Of a DNA stretch of 64,000 nt, positions 18,952 to 26,846 are shown piece by piece. Position numbers and translations under genes: made by a program. The notes beneath the pieces were generated by a model. The model was not told where the DNA came from and did not search any database. It saw only the letters and a program-made list of their open reading frames with translations. This stretch comes from JAOBAU01 sp034667465. GTDB lineage: Bacteria > Acidobacteriota > Thermoanaerobaculia > Gp7-AA8. Numbering within the stretch: the stretch's first letter is position 1; each line of letters begins with the position of its first letter. Location of the stretch: NCBI GenBank assembly GCA_034667465.1, contig JAXDJV010000022.1, positions 124,001 to 188,000 of the forward strand, written 5' to 3'.

Positions 18952-20225
18952 TTCGCGCTCACCTTCTCCACGCCTATCGGCCATTCGCCGCGAAGGAACT
19001 GACGAATCGCGGCGAAGACGATCGCCGGCTCGTCGACCCATACCGCGTGCGCTGCGTGCGGCACCGTCAGCAGGCGCGCATTCGGAAGTGCGAGCGCCCA
19101 GTCGAGGCCGCCGCCGTATGGCGCGTTGCGATCGAACGTGCCGTGAATCGTCAGCACCGGCATGGCGATCTTCGCGAGCTCCGCGGGCGAGAGGTCGACG
19201 GCGACGATCGACGGCCAGAGTTTGTCGAAATGCTTGTCGAGTCGCGCCGGTGCTTCGTTGGGGAGATCGCATGTCGAACGAAGTCGCGACGCGTGCGACG
19301 GATCGCCGACGAGCCGATGGCTGGCGACGTCCCACGCCGCGGCGCAGGTATCGGTCGGCGCGTTCGCCGCGACGCCGCTGTCGTCATTCGTGTGCGCGGT
19401 GAACTTCAGCGATGCGTTGCGCGCAACCGGCGCGAGTTGCACGACGCGCGAGACGTGCTCGGAGTGTTCGGCCGCGTACATCGCGACCATCTTGCCGAGG
19501 TAGGACCAGCCGACGGGAACGACACGATCGACGTTGAAGTGACGACGAACGGCTTCGAAATCCTTCACGTCCTGCTCGATCGTCACGGAGTCGAGCTTGT
19601 CGAGCGACGCGGAACGGCCGCGATTGCGCGGGTCGTACGAAATGACCGTGGCGACGTCGGCGAGCGCGCGGAAATCTTCGAACAGCATCGCGCCGTACGG
19701 AACGATGAGCGTCGTCGGAGACGAGCCGATCTTCTGAAAGTGCAACTTCACACCGTCGTCTGCGACGACGTCGCCTTCCGTAAACGGCTCGGCGTTTTCG
19801 GCGAGACAGGCGGCCGGCGAACCGGGACCATCGAACAGCACCTTCCACTCCCCGTCCGGCTGTCGCACCCAGACCGACGAGTAATTACCGACGTGATGCG
19901 CGTTCGCGTCGAAGACCGGACCGGTGGAGAGGCCGATCGTGCCGCCGGCGTTCGTAACGACCCGCTCCGGCGTCCAGCTGAACGGCGCAATCGGTCCGGC
20001 GAAGAAACGGGTCCAGCGTTCGACGACTGCGCTCTTTCCGGAGAGCGTTCGCGCGGAGAGAAACGTGGCGTCGTCGAGAACGAAGGAGAAGAACTTCGCG
20101 GCATCGCGATCGGCGAACGCTTTCGCGAAGGCGATCTCGCTCGCGCGCACTTCATCGGCTTTCGTTTGCGCGAACGCGGACGTGGCGGCGAGCAGCGCGA
20201 GCAGGACGGCGACGACTTTTTGCAT
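18948..20225 (-). CDS. exported fusion of SnoaL/DUF4440-like domain and alpha/beta-hydrolase
   Basis: 425 aa. A signal peptide (residues 1-20, ending AFAQ) is followed by an NTF2-like fold of the DUF4440/SnoaL type (about 25-135: EIAFAKAFADRDAAKFF ... VWVRQPDGEWKVLFD) and an alpha/beta-hydrolase (about 150-420). The nucleophile elbow is GWSYLG (Ser241), the likely acid is in HGTFDRNAPY and the histidine in VPHAAHAVW. The protein is probably periplasmic. The two folds are common separately; the fusion is less so. The hydrolase substrate is unknown. It is convergent with kdsC, and no clear ribosome site was seen. Confidence 0.8.
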   Translation of the reverse strand: MQKVVAVLLALLAATSAFAQTKADEVRASEIAFAKAFADRDAAKFFSFVLDDATFLSARTLSGKSAVVERWTRFFAGPIAPFSWTPERVVTNAGGTIGLSTGPVFDANAHHVGNYSSVWVRQPDGEWKVLFDGPGSPAACLAENAEPFTEGDVVADDGVKLHFQKIGSSPTTLIVPYGAMLFEDFRALADVATVISYDPRNRGRSASLDKLDSVTIEQDVKDFEAVRRHFNVDRVVPVGWSYLGKMVAMYAAEHSEHVSRVVQLAPVARNASLKFTAHTNDDSGVAANAPTDTCAAAWDVASHRLVGDPSHASRLRSTCDLPNEAPARLDKHFDKLWPSIVAVDLSPAELAKIAMPVLTIHGTFDRNAPYGGGLDWALALPNARLLTVPHAAHAVWVDEPAIVFAAIRQFLRGEWPIGVEKVSAN

Positions 20226-20301
20226 CGCGCCAGAGTAGCGGCTTGCGCGGCGCCGATGTTTGCGAACCGGCTCGAAGCGGTGACGAAACGCGAACGCGCT
20301 G

Positions 20302-20967
20302 TCAGCCGCCGGTTACACGTGCGTACGTCGCGTAGTCGGCGACGGCAGGATCGCCGCAATTGAACGGCGGCCGCGGGTGATACTGCACGATGAGCTGCGT
20401 CGCCTTCGCGATCGCCTCGTCGCCGGTGATGAGCGAGATCAATTCGAGAGTGCCGTCGAGCGATGACGCGACGCCGCCGGTCGTGAAGCGATTGCGATCG
20501 CGGACGAATCGCGGATAGCCGTTCACCACCTTCACGTTCTTGTTCGTTTTCAGTTCATCGAGCGCCGCCCAGTGTGTCGTCGCCTGATAGCCATCGAGCA
20601 ATCCCGCGGCGCTCAGAATCACCGCGCCGGTGCAGACCGCGGTGACCCACGTCGCCTTCGTCGCCTGCTGTTTGATGAACGAGAGAAAACCGGCGTCGCC
20701 GGTTGCCGCGGATACATCCTGCGCTCCCGGCACGAGCAGTACATCGAGTTGCCTGTCTGTGTAATCGGCGAACGTCGCCATCGGCGTCAGCAACAACTTC
20801 TGCCCGCTCACGACCGGCTCGCACGTCTTCGCCAGCAGCACCGTCTCGAGCGTGTTGCCGCCCCAGAATTGATTCACGCGGCTCAACATGTCCCAGGGGC
20901 CGGCGACGTCGATCAAGTCGACGTTCTCGAAAATCGGCACGCCCACCGTTATCGTCGTCATGTTCAT
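20302..20967 (-). CDS. DJ-1/PfpI-family protein, isonitrile hydratase-like
   Basis: 221 aa. The opening VPIFENVDLIDVAGPWDML and the nucleophile-elbow stretch VTAVCTGAVILSAAGLLDG with the following ATTHW match the class I glutamine amidotransferase-like group that includes isonitrile hydratase and the sensor half of GATase-AraC regulators. The catalytic cysteine is in AVCTG. No DNA-binding domain is attached. The frame is open to 20997, but those codons belong to repeat C2, so ATG 20967 (or 20961) is the start. The FAD oxidoreductase gene lies upstream on the same strand. Confidence 0.82.
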   Translation of the reverse strand: MNMTTITVGVPIFENVDLIDVAGPWDMLSRVNQFWGGNTLETVLLAKTCEPVVSGQKLLLTPMATFADYTDRQLDVLLVPGAQDVSAATGDAGFLSFIKQQATKATWVTAVCTGAVILSAAGLLDGYQATTHWAALDELKTNKNVKVVNGYPRFVRDRNRFTTGGVASSLDGTLELISLITGDEAIAKATQLIVQYHPRPPFNCGDPAVADYATYARVTGG

Positions 20968-20980
20968 TCGTTTGCTTTTC

Positions 20981-21012
20981 GACTCAGCACTCTGCACTCA
21001 GCACTCAGCACT
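20981..21012. repeat. family C repeat, single arm, copy C2
   Basis: GACTCAGCACTCTGCACTCA followed by GCACTCAGCACTG. Only the right-hand arm of the family C palindrome is present. It lies between the oxidoreductase and DJ-1-like genes. Confidence 0.75.
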
Positions 21013-21015
21013 GAT

Positions 21016-22239
21016 TCAGATCACGATCGTTTCGTGAATCGGTCTGTTCTCCCAGAACCGTTTGATCGACAGCGGCGTGCAATCGAGCGTTCGGTATTCG
21101 CCGAACATCATCACTTCCGCGAGGGCGAGTCCGGCGGCGGGCGCTTCCATTGCGCCGTGGCCTGAGAAACCGGTCGCGAAGACCAGGTTGCGATAGTGCG
21201 GATGTTCGCCGAAGACGGCGTTGTGATCGACGGCGTTCGTGTCATAGAGACCGCCCCACATCGACATCAGGCGGCAGCGCTCCATCCCGGGCACGCGCTC
21301 CTGCAGGATGTAGTTGATCTTCTCCTCGTAGTACGTCGCGTCGGCGGTGATGTCGTAGCCGGCCGGCGTGTCGGGATCGGCGCGGCCGATGAGGAGATTC
21401 GGACCTTCCGGGCGAAAGTAGATCCCGTCGTCGATGATCGTCATCGGGATTCGCTCGAAGCCTTCGATCGGAGGGAAGTTCGTGATGTAGAGCATTCGCT
21501 TCAGCGGAATGACCGGCGGCAGATCGTCGCCGGTGACGCCTGAATGTTCCAGCAGCTCGTTCGTCCACGCGCCGGCGGCAACGAGGATCTTTTCGCTGGC
21601 GAGGAACGTTCCGTCTTCGAGCTCGACCCCTTCGTATGCGCCGTCTTTGATGCGCAGTTTCTTCACCGTCGTTCGCAGCCGCAACTCGGCGCGACCGTTC
21701 ATCAGTTCCAGGCCGCGCTCGAAATATCCCTGCGCAGCCGCAGATGGATCGAAGCTGCCGCAGTCGGGGCCGAAGACGCCGCCGGCGATCGGCTTCATCT
21801 GCAGCAGCTCGTTCACGTCGGGATCGATGTGATCGATTCCCGCTTTCAGTCCGGGCACTTTCTTCTCGACCTCTTCGGGGCTGAGGAACTCGATGCGGAC
21901 GCCGTTCTTCGCCCACTCCTCGCCGAACGTCTTCGCGCTTTCGTAATTCTCCGCGTACTGGCAGAAGAGATAGCCGCGCTGATCGAAGCCGATCGGGAAC
22001 TGCAGCTCGTCCTGAAACTCCGCCAGCTTTTTGATCGAGTAGCTGGTCAGCCGCATGTTGATCGGCGTCGTCCAGATGTTGCGAAAGCCGCCGGCCGAAA
22101 GCGCGGTCGATCCTTTCGACAACGCGTCTTCACGCTCGAGGACGAGGACGCGTCCCTGGTAACCGAGTTTCCCAAGGTGGTAGAGGGCGGATCCGCCGAT
22201 GATGCCGCCGCCGATGATGATCAGGTCGTGTTCGGGCAC
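21016..22239 (-). CDS. FAD-dependent amino-acid/sarcosine oxidase-like oxidoreductase (DadA/GlpD fold)
   Basis: 407 aa flavoprotein of the DAO family (D-amino acid dehydrogenase, sarcosine oxidase, glycine oxidase). The Rossmann motif is LIIIGGGIIGGSALYHLG near the N-terminus. ILVAAGAWTNELL and GFSGHGAMEAPAAGLALAE near the C-terminus are typical of the family. It oxidises a secondary or D-amino acid; the substrate is unknown. The frame is open to 22311, but the likely start is GTG 22239, which has AAGGAG five nt before it. The upstream GTG at 22245 lies right at that site. It is co-oriented with comF, which ends 10 nt upstream of this start. Confidence 0.85.
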   Translation of the reverse strand: MPEHDLIIIGGGIIGGSALYHLGKLGYQGRVLVLEREDALSKGSTALSAGGFRNIWTTPINMRLTSYSIKKLAEFQDELQFPIGFDQRGYLFCQYAENYESAKTFGEEWAKNGVRIEFLSPEEVEKKVPGLKAGIDHIDPDVNELLQMKPIAGGVFGPDCGSFDPSAAAQGYFERGLELMNGRAELRLRTTVKKLRIKDGAYEGVELEDGTFLASEKILVAAGAWTNELLEHSGVTGDDLPPVIPLKRMLYITNFPPIEGFERIPMTIIDDGIYFRPEGPNLLIGRADPDTPAGYDITADATYYEEKINYILQERVPGMERCRLMSMWGGLYDTNAVDHNAVFGEHPHYRNLVFATGFSGHGAMEAPAAGLALAEVMMFGEYRTLDCTPLSIKRFWENRPIHETIVI

Positions 22240-22249
22240 GGTCACTCCT

Positions 22250-22984
22250 TCAAATTGCTTTTGCGACCGCGACAGCGCAGAGCTTCGCGGCGTGCTGGCG
22301 AACGAGCGCATCGGCGCATGCGCGCAATGTCTCGCCGGTGGTGCAGACGTCGTCGACGATGAGGATGTTGCGCTGCTTCGCGCGCGGCGATGCGATGAAC
22401 GCGCCGCGAACGTTCGCGCGGCGATCGTCGCGTGACAGCGTCGATTGCGCGGTGCGCTCGATGCGCTTTTCGAGCAGCAGCTCGCAGCGGATGCCGAGCC
22501 GTTTCGCGAGCGCTCGCGCGATCAGCTCCGCCTGGTTATATCCGCGGCGGCGCAGTTTGGTGCGGTGCATCGGGACAGGAACGATCGCGTCGAACGCGAG
22601 GTCGCCGCGCGCCGCGAGCGTTTCGTGCAGCAGTTCCGCGAGCGGCTCGGCGAGGAAATCGTGTCGCGCGAACTTCAGCGCGTGCAGCACCCGTTCGAGT
22701 GAACCGCGATAAGCGCCCCACGCATCGCACCACTCGAGCGCCAGCGGCTCGCGCAGACAATCGACGCAGAGAAAAACGCCGTCGGCGCCGCTGACCGGCA
22801 GCGCGCAGGAGCGGCACTTCATCGACGTCAGTCGCGGAAGCAACCTCCAGCACGAATCGCAGCACGACGCGATGCGTGCGCGCCACGGCAACTCATCGCC
22901 GCAGGCGACGCACGATGAATGGAGAACGAGCCGCGCCGCTTCGGCACCGAGAGAGGTCAGCGTGCGAACCACACCGCTTTGCAC
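22250..22984 (-). CDS. comF: ComF-family phosphoribosyltransferase-like protein
   Basis: 244 aa. The N-terminus carries a zinc-ribbon-like set of cysteines (CVACGDE, CCDSC, CRSCALP, CVDC), the middle has FDAIVPVPMHRTKLRRRGYNQAELIA, and the C-terminus has the PRPP-loop-like NILIVDDVCTTGETL. This is the standard ComF/GntX order. ComF proteins act in DNA uptake in competent bacteria; in others their role is unclear. An ATG at 22993 overlaps a TACAAT box (22992-22997), so GTG at 22984, 7 nt after the box, is chosen. Codons upstream of that are repeat D. Confidence 0.88.
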   Translation of the reverse strand: MQSGVVRTLTSLGAEAARLVLHSSCVACGDELPWRARIASCCDSCWRLLPRLTSMKCRSCALPVSGADGVFLCVDCLREPLALEWCDAWGAYRGSLERVLHALKFARHDFLAEPLAELLHETLAARGDLAFDAIVPVPMHRTKLRRRGYNQAELIARALAKRLGIRCELLLEKRIERTAQSTLSRDDRRANVRGAFIASPRAKQRNILIVDDVCTTGETLRACADALVRQHAAKLCAVAVAKAI

Positions 22985-22997
22985 GCGCGACATTGTA
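22985..22997 (-). promoter_or_regulatory. -10 box of comF
   Basis: TACAAT (minus strand, 22997-22992) is followed by 7 nt and GTG at 22984. The box creates a false ATG at 22993. Confidence 0.45.
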
Positions 22998-22998
22998 T

Positions 22999-23049
22999 TG
23001 TGGGGGCGCGCGCTTCGCGCGCCCGGCGGCCGAAGCGGCCGCCTCCACA
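22999..23049. repeat. family D double-hairpin repeat
   Basis: Two adjacent perfect hairpins: GGGCGCGCG-CTT-CGCGCGCCC (23004-23024) and GGCGGCC-GAAGC-GGCCGCC (23025-23043), framed by TGTGGGGG and CCTCCACA. It lies between divergent comF and the outer-membrane protein gene. A related short palindrome occurs inside the E2 gene at 44693-44720. Confidence 0.7.
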
Positions 23050-23109
23050 CTCAGGACGAGTAACGTCTTCTCCCTCTCATACGTACTACTCGACGAAAGG
23101 AACGCTCGA

Positions 23110-23138
23110 TTGAATCGACTCAGTCGATTGCGTATAGT
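23110..23138 (+). promoter_or_regulatory. promoter of the outer-membrane protein gene with palindromic operator candidate
   Basis: The -35 box TTGAAT (23110-23115), 17-nt spacer and -10 box TATAGT (23133-23138) form a good promoter. A perfect palindrome AATCGACT-C-AGTCGATT (23113-23129) fills the spacer, a classic place for a repressor. The -10 box ends 7 nt before the ATG, so the mRNA is predicted to be leaderless. Confidence 0.6.
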
Positions 23139-23145
23139 CCGCGCC

Positions 23146-23760
23146 ATGAAAAAATCGGCCCTGCTGCTCATCGTTCTCGCCTTCGGTGCCTTCCCTGCTT
23201 TTGCTCAGGTGTATTCGGGTGCCAACTCCGAATTCGGCGTGATGTTCGGCGGCGCCAAGCGGCTCGCCAGCGGGAAGGAGACGGCCGCCAATGGTGAGAC
23301 GGCGGAGCCGCTCGCGCCGCTGCGCAATACCGGCTTCAGCTTCCGCAACTCTGTCAAGGAAATCTACTACTCGGTCAACATGGAGCCCGACACGCGCTTC
23401 AAGATCAAGCTCGGCGAGATCGACACGCCGATCAGCTTCGAAGCGCGTCCGGCCGGCAGCACCGCTTCCGTCCGCCACAACTACGCCGAGGGAACGATTC
23501 AGCACGTCGACGGAATCATCGACTATCGCTTCACGGAGCCGTACGGCTCAACCGGTCTCTTCGCCGGCGTCGGTCTCTATCGCCAGACGCACTCGGGCGA
23601 GACGGATGAGAGCGGTTACGGATTTTCAGGTGGCGTCAACGGTGATTTTCCGATCACGCGCACGGTCGGCTTCGTTGCCGAGGCGACGTATCACCGCGTC
23701 TTCTTCAACTTCAAAACGGCGGTCATCACGGTGACGGGCGGACTCCGCTTTTCCTTCTAA
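23146..23760 (+). CDS. outer-membrane beta-barrel protein
   Basis: 204 aa. A signal peptide (MKKSALLLIVLAFGAFPAFAQ) is followed by alternating polar/hydrophobic strands such as GLFAGVGLYRQTH and GFVAEATYHRVFFNFKTAVI. The chain ends GGLRFSF with the C-terminal Phe typical of barrels inserted by the Bam machinery. Size fits an eight-stranded OmpW/opacity-like barrel. The frame is open upstream to 22876 through repeat D, but the ATG at 23146 begins the signal peptide and sits 7 nt after the -10 box. Function unknown; a palindromic operator suggests regulated expression. Confidence 0.82.
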   Translation: MKKSALLLIVLAFGAFPAFAQVYSGANSEFGVMFGGAKRLASGKETAANGETAEPLAPLRNTGFSFRNSVKEIYYSVNMEPDTRFKIKLGEIDTPISFEARPAGSTASVRHNYAEGTIQHVDGIIDYRFTEPYGSTGLFAGVGLYRQTHSGETDESGYGFSGGVNGDFPITRTVGFVAEATYHRVFFNFKTAVITVTGGLRFSF

Positions 23761-23797
23761 AAGATCCGCGTTCCGGGGCACGGCGATTGCTCTTCCT

Positions 23798-23816
23798 CTG
23801 ACAGCTGAACTGTCAG
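23798..23816 (+). promoter_or_regulatory. inverted repeat upstream of the CBS-protein gene
   Basis: CTGACAG-CTGAA-CTGTCAG, a perfect 7-bp hairpin located just before the strong ribosome site AAGGAGG. It may be a leader hairpin, an operator, or a weak terminator of the upstream gene (no T-run). Confidence 0.4.
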
Positions 23817-23830
23817 CATAAGGAGGACTC

Positions 23831-24277
23831 ATGGCCCAGGAAAAATCGCAGCGCGTCCGCGACATCATGACGCCGAACCCGTCCACGGTTTCGGAGAAGG
23901 ACAGCGTACGTGACGCAGCGCGGATCATGGCCGATCAGGACACCGGCGTCGTGCCGGTAGTGAACGGCCGCAAGGTCGTCGGTCTGATCACCGATCGCGA
24001 CATCGTCGTCCGTCTCGTCGCCGCGGGGAAGGATCCCGCTTCCGCGAACGTCCGCGACGCGATGACAAGCTCGGTCCGATCGGTCCGCGACGACTCGAGC
24101 GTCGATGACGCATTGAAGCTGATGAGTAATGCACAGATACGCCGCGTGCCGGTCGTGAACGAGAGCGACGAACTGGTCGGCATCGTTTCAGTCCGCGACA
24201 TCGCGACGGAAACGAATCGCGACAGCAAAGTCGGTCAGGCGATCGAAGACATTTCCGAGGGACGGGCGAACAACTAG
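23831..24277 (+). CDS. CBS-domain pair protein
   Basis: 148 aa made of two CBS motifs (Bateman module) and a short C-terminal tail. The first reads VRDIMTPNPSTVSEKDSVRDAARIM up to GLITDRDIVVR, the second VRDAMTSSVRSVRDDSSVDDALKLM up to GIVSVRDIATE, with long identical spacing. Such modules bind adenine nucleotides or related ligands and regulate partners; this one stands alone without a catalytic domain. A strong AAGGAGG site precedes the ATG, in contrast to the leaderless-type genes nearby. It is often a stress-induced type of protein in other bacteria, but no such evidence exists here. Confidence 0.9.
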   Translation: MAQEKSQRVRDIMTPNPSTVSEKDSVRDAARIMADQDTGVVPVVNGRKVVGLITDRDIVVRLVAAGKDPASANVRDAMTSSVRSVRDDSSVDDALKLMSNAQIRRVPVVNESDELVGIVSVRDIATETNRDSKVGQAIEDISEGRANN

Positions 24278-24286
24278 CACAGCCAC

Positions 24287-24388
24287 GTCATCCTGAGCGT
24301 TTAGTGAAGGATCCGGGCGGGAGGAGCGCGTGAATCCCGACGACGGCGCACCCCGCCCTCGCAGATCCTTCGCTGCGCTCAGGATGAC
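24287..24388. repeat. family A palindromic repeat, copy A4
   Basis: Left arm GTCATCCTGAGCGTTTAGTG, right arm CTTCGCTGCGCTCAGGATGAC, with a GC-rich centre containing GCGCACCCCGCC as in A3. It lies between the CBS-protein and dipeptidase genes. Confidence 0.85.
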
Positions 24389-24401
24389 GGTGGCGCGGTG
24401 C

Positions 24402-24415
24402 TACTCTGTCGCGCC
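24402..24415 (+). promoter_or_regulatory. -10 box of the membrane dipeptidase gene
   Basis: TACTCT (24402-24407) is followed by 8 nt and the ATG at 24416. Confidence 0.35.
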
Positions 24416-25627
24416 ATGCATCGCACCATCCGCCTCGCTCTCGTTCTTCTCCTCGCCGCCCTTCCCCTCTCCGCCGCACGCCGTCCCGCACAGAAGCCCG
24501 CGGCTCCGCCGGCGATCACGGTCGACACGCACGCCGACACGCCATCTGAATATCTCGATCATCCGTTCGACCTCGGCGTCGTCAACAGTCGCGGACACTT
24601 CGACTATCCGCGCATGAAGTCGGGTCAGCTCGACGCGGAGTTCTTCGCCGCGTACGTGCCGAAGTCGTATGCGAACAAAGGCGCGGCGGCGTACTGCCTG
24701 CGCATCATGGAAACGATCCACGAGATGGTCGATCGCTACCCGGCGTGGGTTCGATTCGCATCGTCGACGACCGAAATGCGCGCGGCGGTGAAAGACGGCA
24801 AGCGCGCGATCCTGATCGGCATCGAAGGCGGTCACGCCATCGAAGACTCGCTCGACCTGCTGCGTGCGTTCTACCGTTTCGGCGCGCGTTACATGACGCT
24901 GACGCATACCAACTCGAACAACTGGGCCGACTCGTCGGGCGACGAGGCGAAGCACAACGGTCTCACTCCCTTCGGCCGCAGCGTCGTCCGCGAGATGAAT
25001 CGCCTCGGCATGCTCGTCGACATCTCACACGTCAGCGACAAGACGTTCTACGACGTCATCGAAACCTCGAAAGCGCCGATCATCGCGTCGCATTCGTCCG
25101 CACGCGCACTCGCCGATCACAAGCGCAACATGACCGACGACATGCTGCGCGCCGTCGCGAAGAACCACGGCGTCGTCATGGTGAACTTCTACCCGGTGTT
25201 TCTTTCGACCGCGGTCGCGCAGGCGTCGGTCGCGCGCGACGAGCGTCTCAAACCGCTCATCGCGGAGCTGAAAGCGAAAGATCCATCCGAGGGTGAGGTC
25301 TACAAGGCGGAGATGAAGCGGCTGATGGACGCCAACCCGCTGCCAAAGATTGAATGGACCGTGATCGTCGAGCACATCGATCACATCGTCCAGGTCGCGG
25401 GCATCGACAGCGTCGGCATCGGCTCCGACTTCGACGGCATCGGTGAAGTTCCCCGCGGAATGGAAGACGTCAGCCAGCTGCCGCGCATTCGCGATGAACT
25501 GAAACGCCGCGGCTATTCGGAGACCGACATCCGCAAGGTTCTGGGCGAGAACTTCATGCGCGTCTTCGCCGAAACCGAGCGCGTCGCCAAAGAACTGCAG
25601 AAGCAGCCGGCAGCCGCCACGGAATGA
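24416..25627 (+). CDS. membrane dipeptidase (renal dipeptidase family, peptidase M19)
   Basis: 403 aa zinc dipeptidase with a signal peptide (MHRTIRLALVLLLAALPLSA). The HxD metal pair is in VDTHADTP, the bridging Glu in IGIEGGHAI, and later metal histidines in LVDISHVSD and IIASHSSARAL. SVGIGSDFDGIG and EVPRGMEDVS near the C-terminus are also typical of M19. It hydrolyses dipeptides, often with a C-terminal D-residue, in the periplasm. ATG at 24416 gives a clean signal peptide; the upstream ATG at 24398 adds six codons that overlap the -10 box. Repeat A4 lies just upstream. Confidence 0.93.
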   Translation: MHRTIRLALVLLLAALPLSAARRPAQKPAAPPAITVDTHADTPSEYLDHPFDLGVVNSRGHFDYPRMKSGQLDAEFFAAYVPKSYANKGAAAYCLRIMETIHEMVDRYPAWVRFASSTTEMRAAVKDGKRAILIGIEGGHAIEDSLDLLRAFYRFGARYMTLTHTNSNNWADSSGDEAKHNGLTPFGRSVVREMNRLGMLVDISHVSDKTFYDVIETSKAPIIASHSSARALADHKRNMTDDMLRAVAKNHGVVMVNFYPVFLSTAVAQASVARDERLKPLIAELKAKDPSEGEVYKAEMKRLMDANPLPKIEWTVIVEHIDHIVQVAGIDSVGIGSDFDGIGEVPRGMEDVSQLPRIRDELKRRGYSETDIRKVLGENFMRVFAETERVAKELQKQPAAATE

Positions 25628-25690
25628 CGGCCGAGCCGCGGCCGTTCCGAACGTCGTCAAAATCGGTCTCTAAGTAAGGACGGACTCACA

Positions 25691-26779
25691 GTGAAACGAT
25701 TCGTCGTCGTTGCCTGCCTTTCGATTGCCATCGCTTCCGTCGCTCTGGCGGAAGATGAGACGCCGCCACCGCCGGCTCCGAAGCTGAGCGAGAAGGCGGA
25801 GAAGTTCGTTGCCGATTCGCTGACGGTCTGCGCGTCGGAGACCAAAGTTACGCGCACCGGCCTGTTCCACAAGCTGCCGCCGAACATGACCGGCATCGTG
25901 GTTCACGTCGAAAGCCAGCGCCCCAATTGCGAAGGACAGTTCGTCGACATCGTGACGGCCGAGGGCGGGTTCTTCACCGGACTGCCGTGGTTTCTCGACA
26001 GCGTCGCCGATGAGCCGACACTCGAAGGGAAACTGAAGTCGTTCACGTGGCAGGCGATGAAAGCGCATTACGAGCCGGCCATCGACCGCACCAAAACGCG
26101 CGACGGTCTGTACAAAGTGACGCTGACCGAAGTCACCGAGCGCGGCAAAGTTCCTCTCGAAGGATCAATCGATCCAGCGGGCACCGTCTTCTTCCTCGGC
26201 ACCTTCCTGCCGATGAACAGCGACTTGCGCGTCTCGCGCGCGAAAGCGTTCGAGCCGTTCGTCAAAGGCTCGCCGACGCAGGGACCGGCGAACGCCGAGG
26301 TGACGGTCGTCGAGTTCTCCGACTTCGAATGTCCGTCGTGTCAGCACGCCGCCGGCTACATGAAGCCGCTCCTGGCGAAGTACGGCGATCACATTCGCTA
26401 CATTCGCTACGACCTCCCGCTGTCGATGCATCCGTGGGCGTTTGCAGCGGCGTTGTCGGGCCGCGCCGTCTGGCGGCAGAAGCCGGAAGCGTTCTGGAAG
26501 TTCAAGGAACAGGTCTACGACAACCAGGAGAAGCTGTCCGCGTTCACGTTCGATGAGTTCGCGCGCAACTTCGCGCAGGACAACGATCTCGATCTGAAAA
26601 AATACGACGCCGACATCGCGTCGCCGGAACTCCGCGCCGAGATTCTGAAAGGCGCCGGCACCGCGTTCTCGAATGACATCCGCGCAACGCCGACGTATCT
26701 GATCAACGGCGTACAGGTCGACTCCGGCGACAACGGCAAGGGACTCGACGCGTATATCGGGAAGCTCGTGAAGAAGTAA
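25691..26779 (+). CDS. periplasmic DsbA-like thioredoxin-domain protein
   Basis: 362 aa. A signal peptide (residues 1-20) precedes an N-terminal domain of about 170 residues of unknown type, then a DsbA/thioredoxin_4 domain. The active site is C214-P-S-C217 in FSDFECPSCQ, and the cis-proline loop is ATPTYLING near the end. In similar proteins the domain acts as a disulfide oxidase or reductase in the periplasm. Two extra cysteines (47 and 80) in the N-terminal domain could form a structural disulfide. No partner DsbB is seen. The stop codon abuts repeat B3. Confidence 0.88.
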   Translation: MKRFVVVACLSIAIASVALAEDETPPPPAPKLSEKAEKFVADSLTVCASETKVTRTGLFHKLPPNMTGIVVHVESQRPNCEGQFVDIVTAEGGFFTGLPWFLDSVADEPTLEGKLKSFTWQAMKAHYEPAIDRTKTRDGLYKVTLTEVTERGKVPLEGSIDPAGTVFFLGTFLPMNSDLRVSRAKAFEPFVKGSPTQGPANAEVTVVEFSDFECPSCQHAAGYMKPLLAKYGDHIRYIRYDLPLSMHPWAFAAALSGRAVWRQKPEAFWKFKEQVYDNQEKLSAFTFDEFARNFAQDNDLDLKKYDADIASPELRAEILKGAGTAFSNDIRATPTYLINGVQVDSGDNGKGLDAYIGKLVKK

Positions 26780-26846
26780 CGAGGCATGAGGTATGAGGTA
26801 TGAGTAAAAGCAGTTACTCATGCCTCATTACTCATGCCTCATACCT
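26777..26846. repeat. family B palindromic repeat, copy B3, between convergent genes
   Basis: Left arm GAGGCATGAGGTATGAG repeated, loop GTAAAAGCAGTTAC, right arm CTCATGCCTCATTACTCATG and CCTCATACC. The TGA stop of the NUDIX gene (26841-26839) is part of the right arm. Confidence 0.85.

Noticed and set aside
20302..22239. DJ-1-like and FAD oxidoreductase genes as a proven functional pair
   Set aside because: They are co-oriented but separated by a repeat and each has its own start signals; no shared pathway can be shown.
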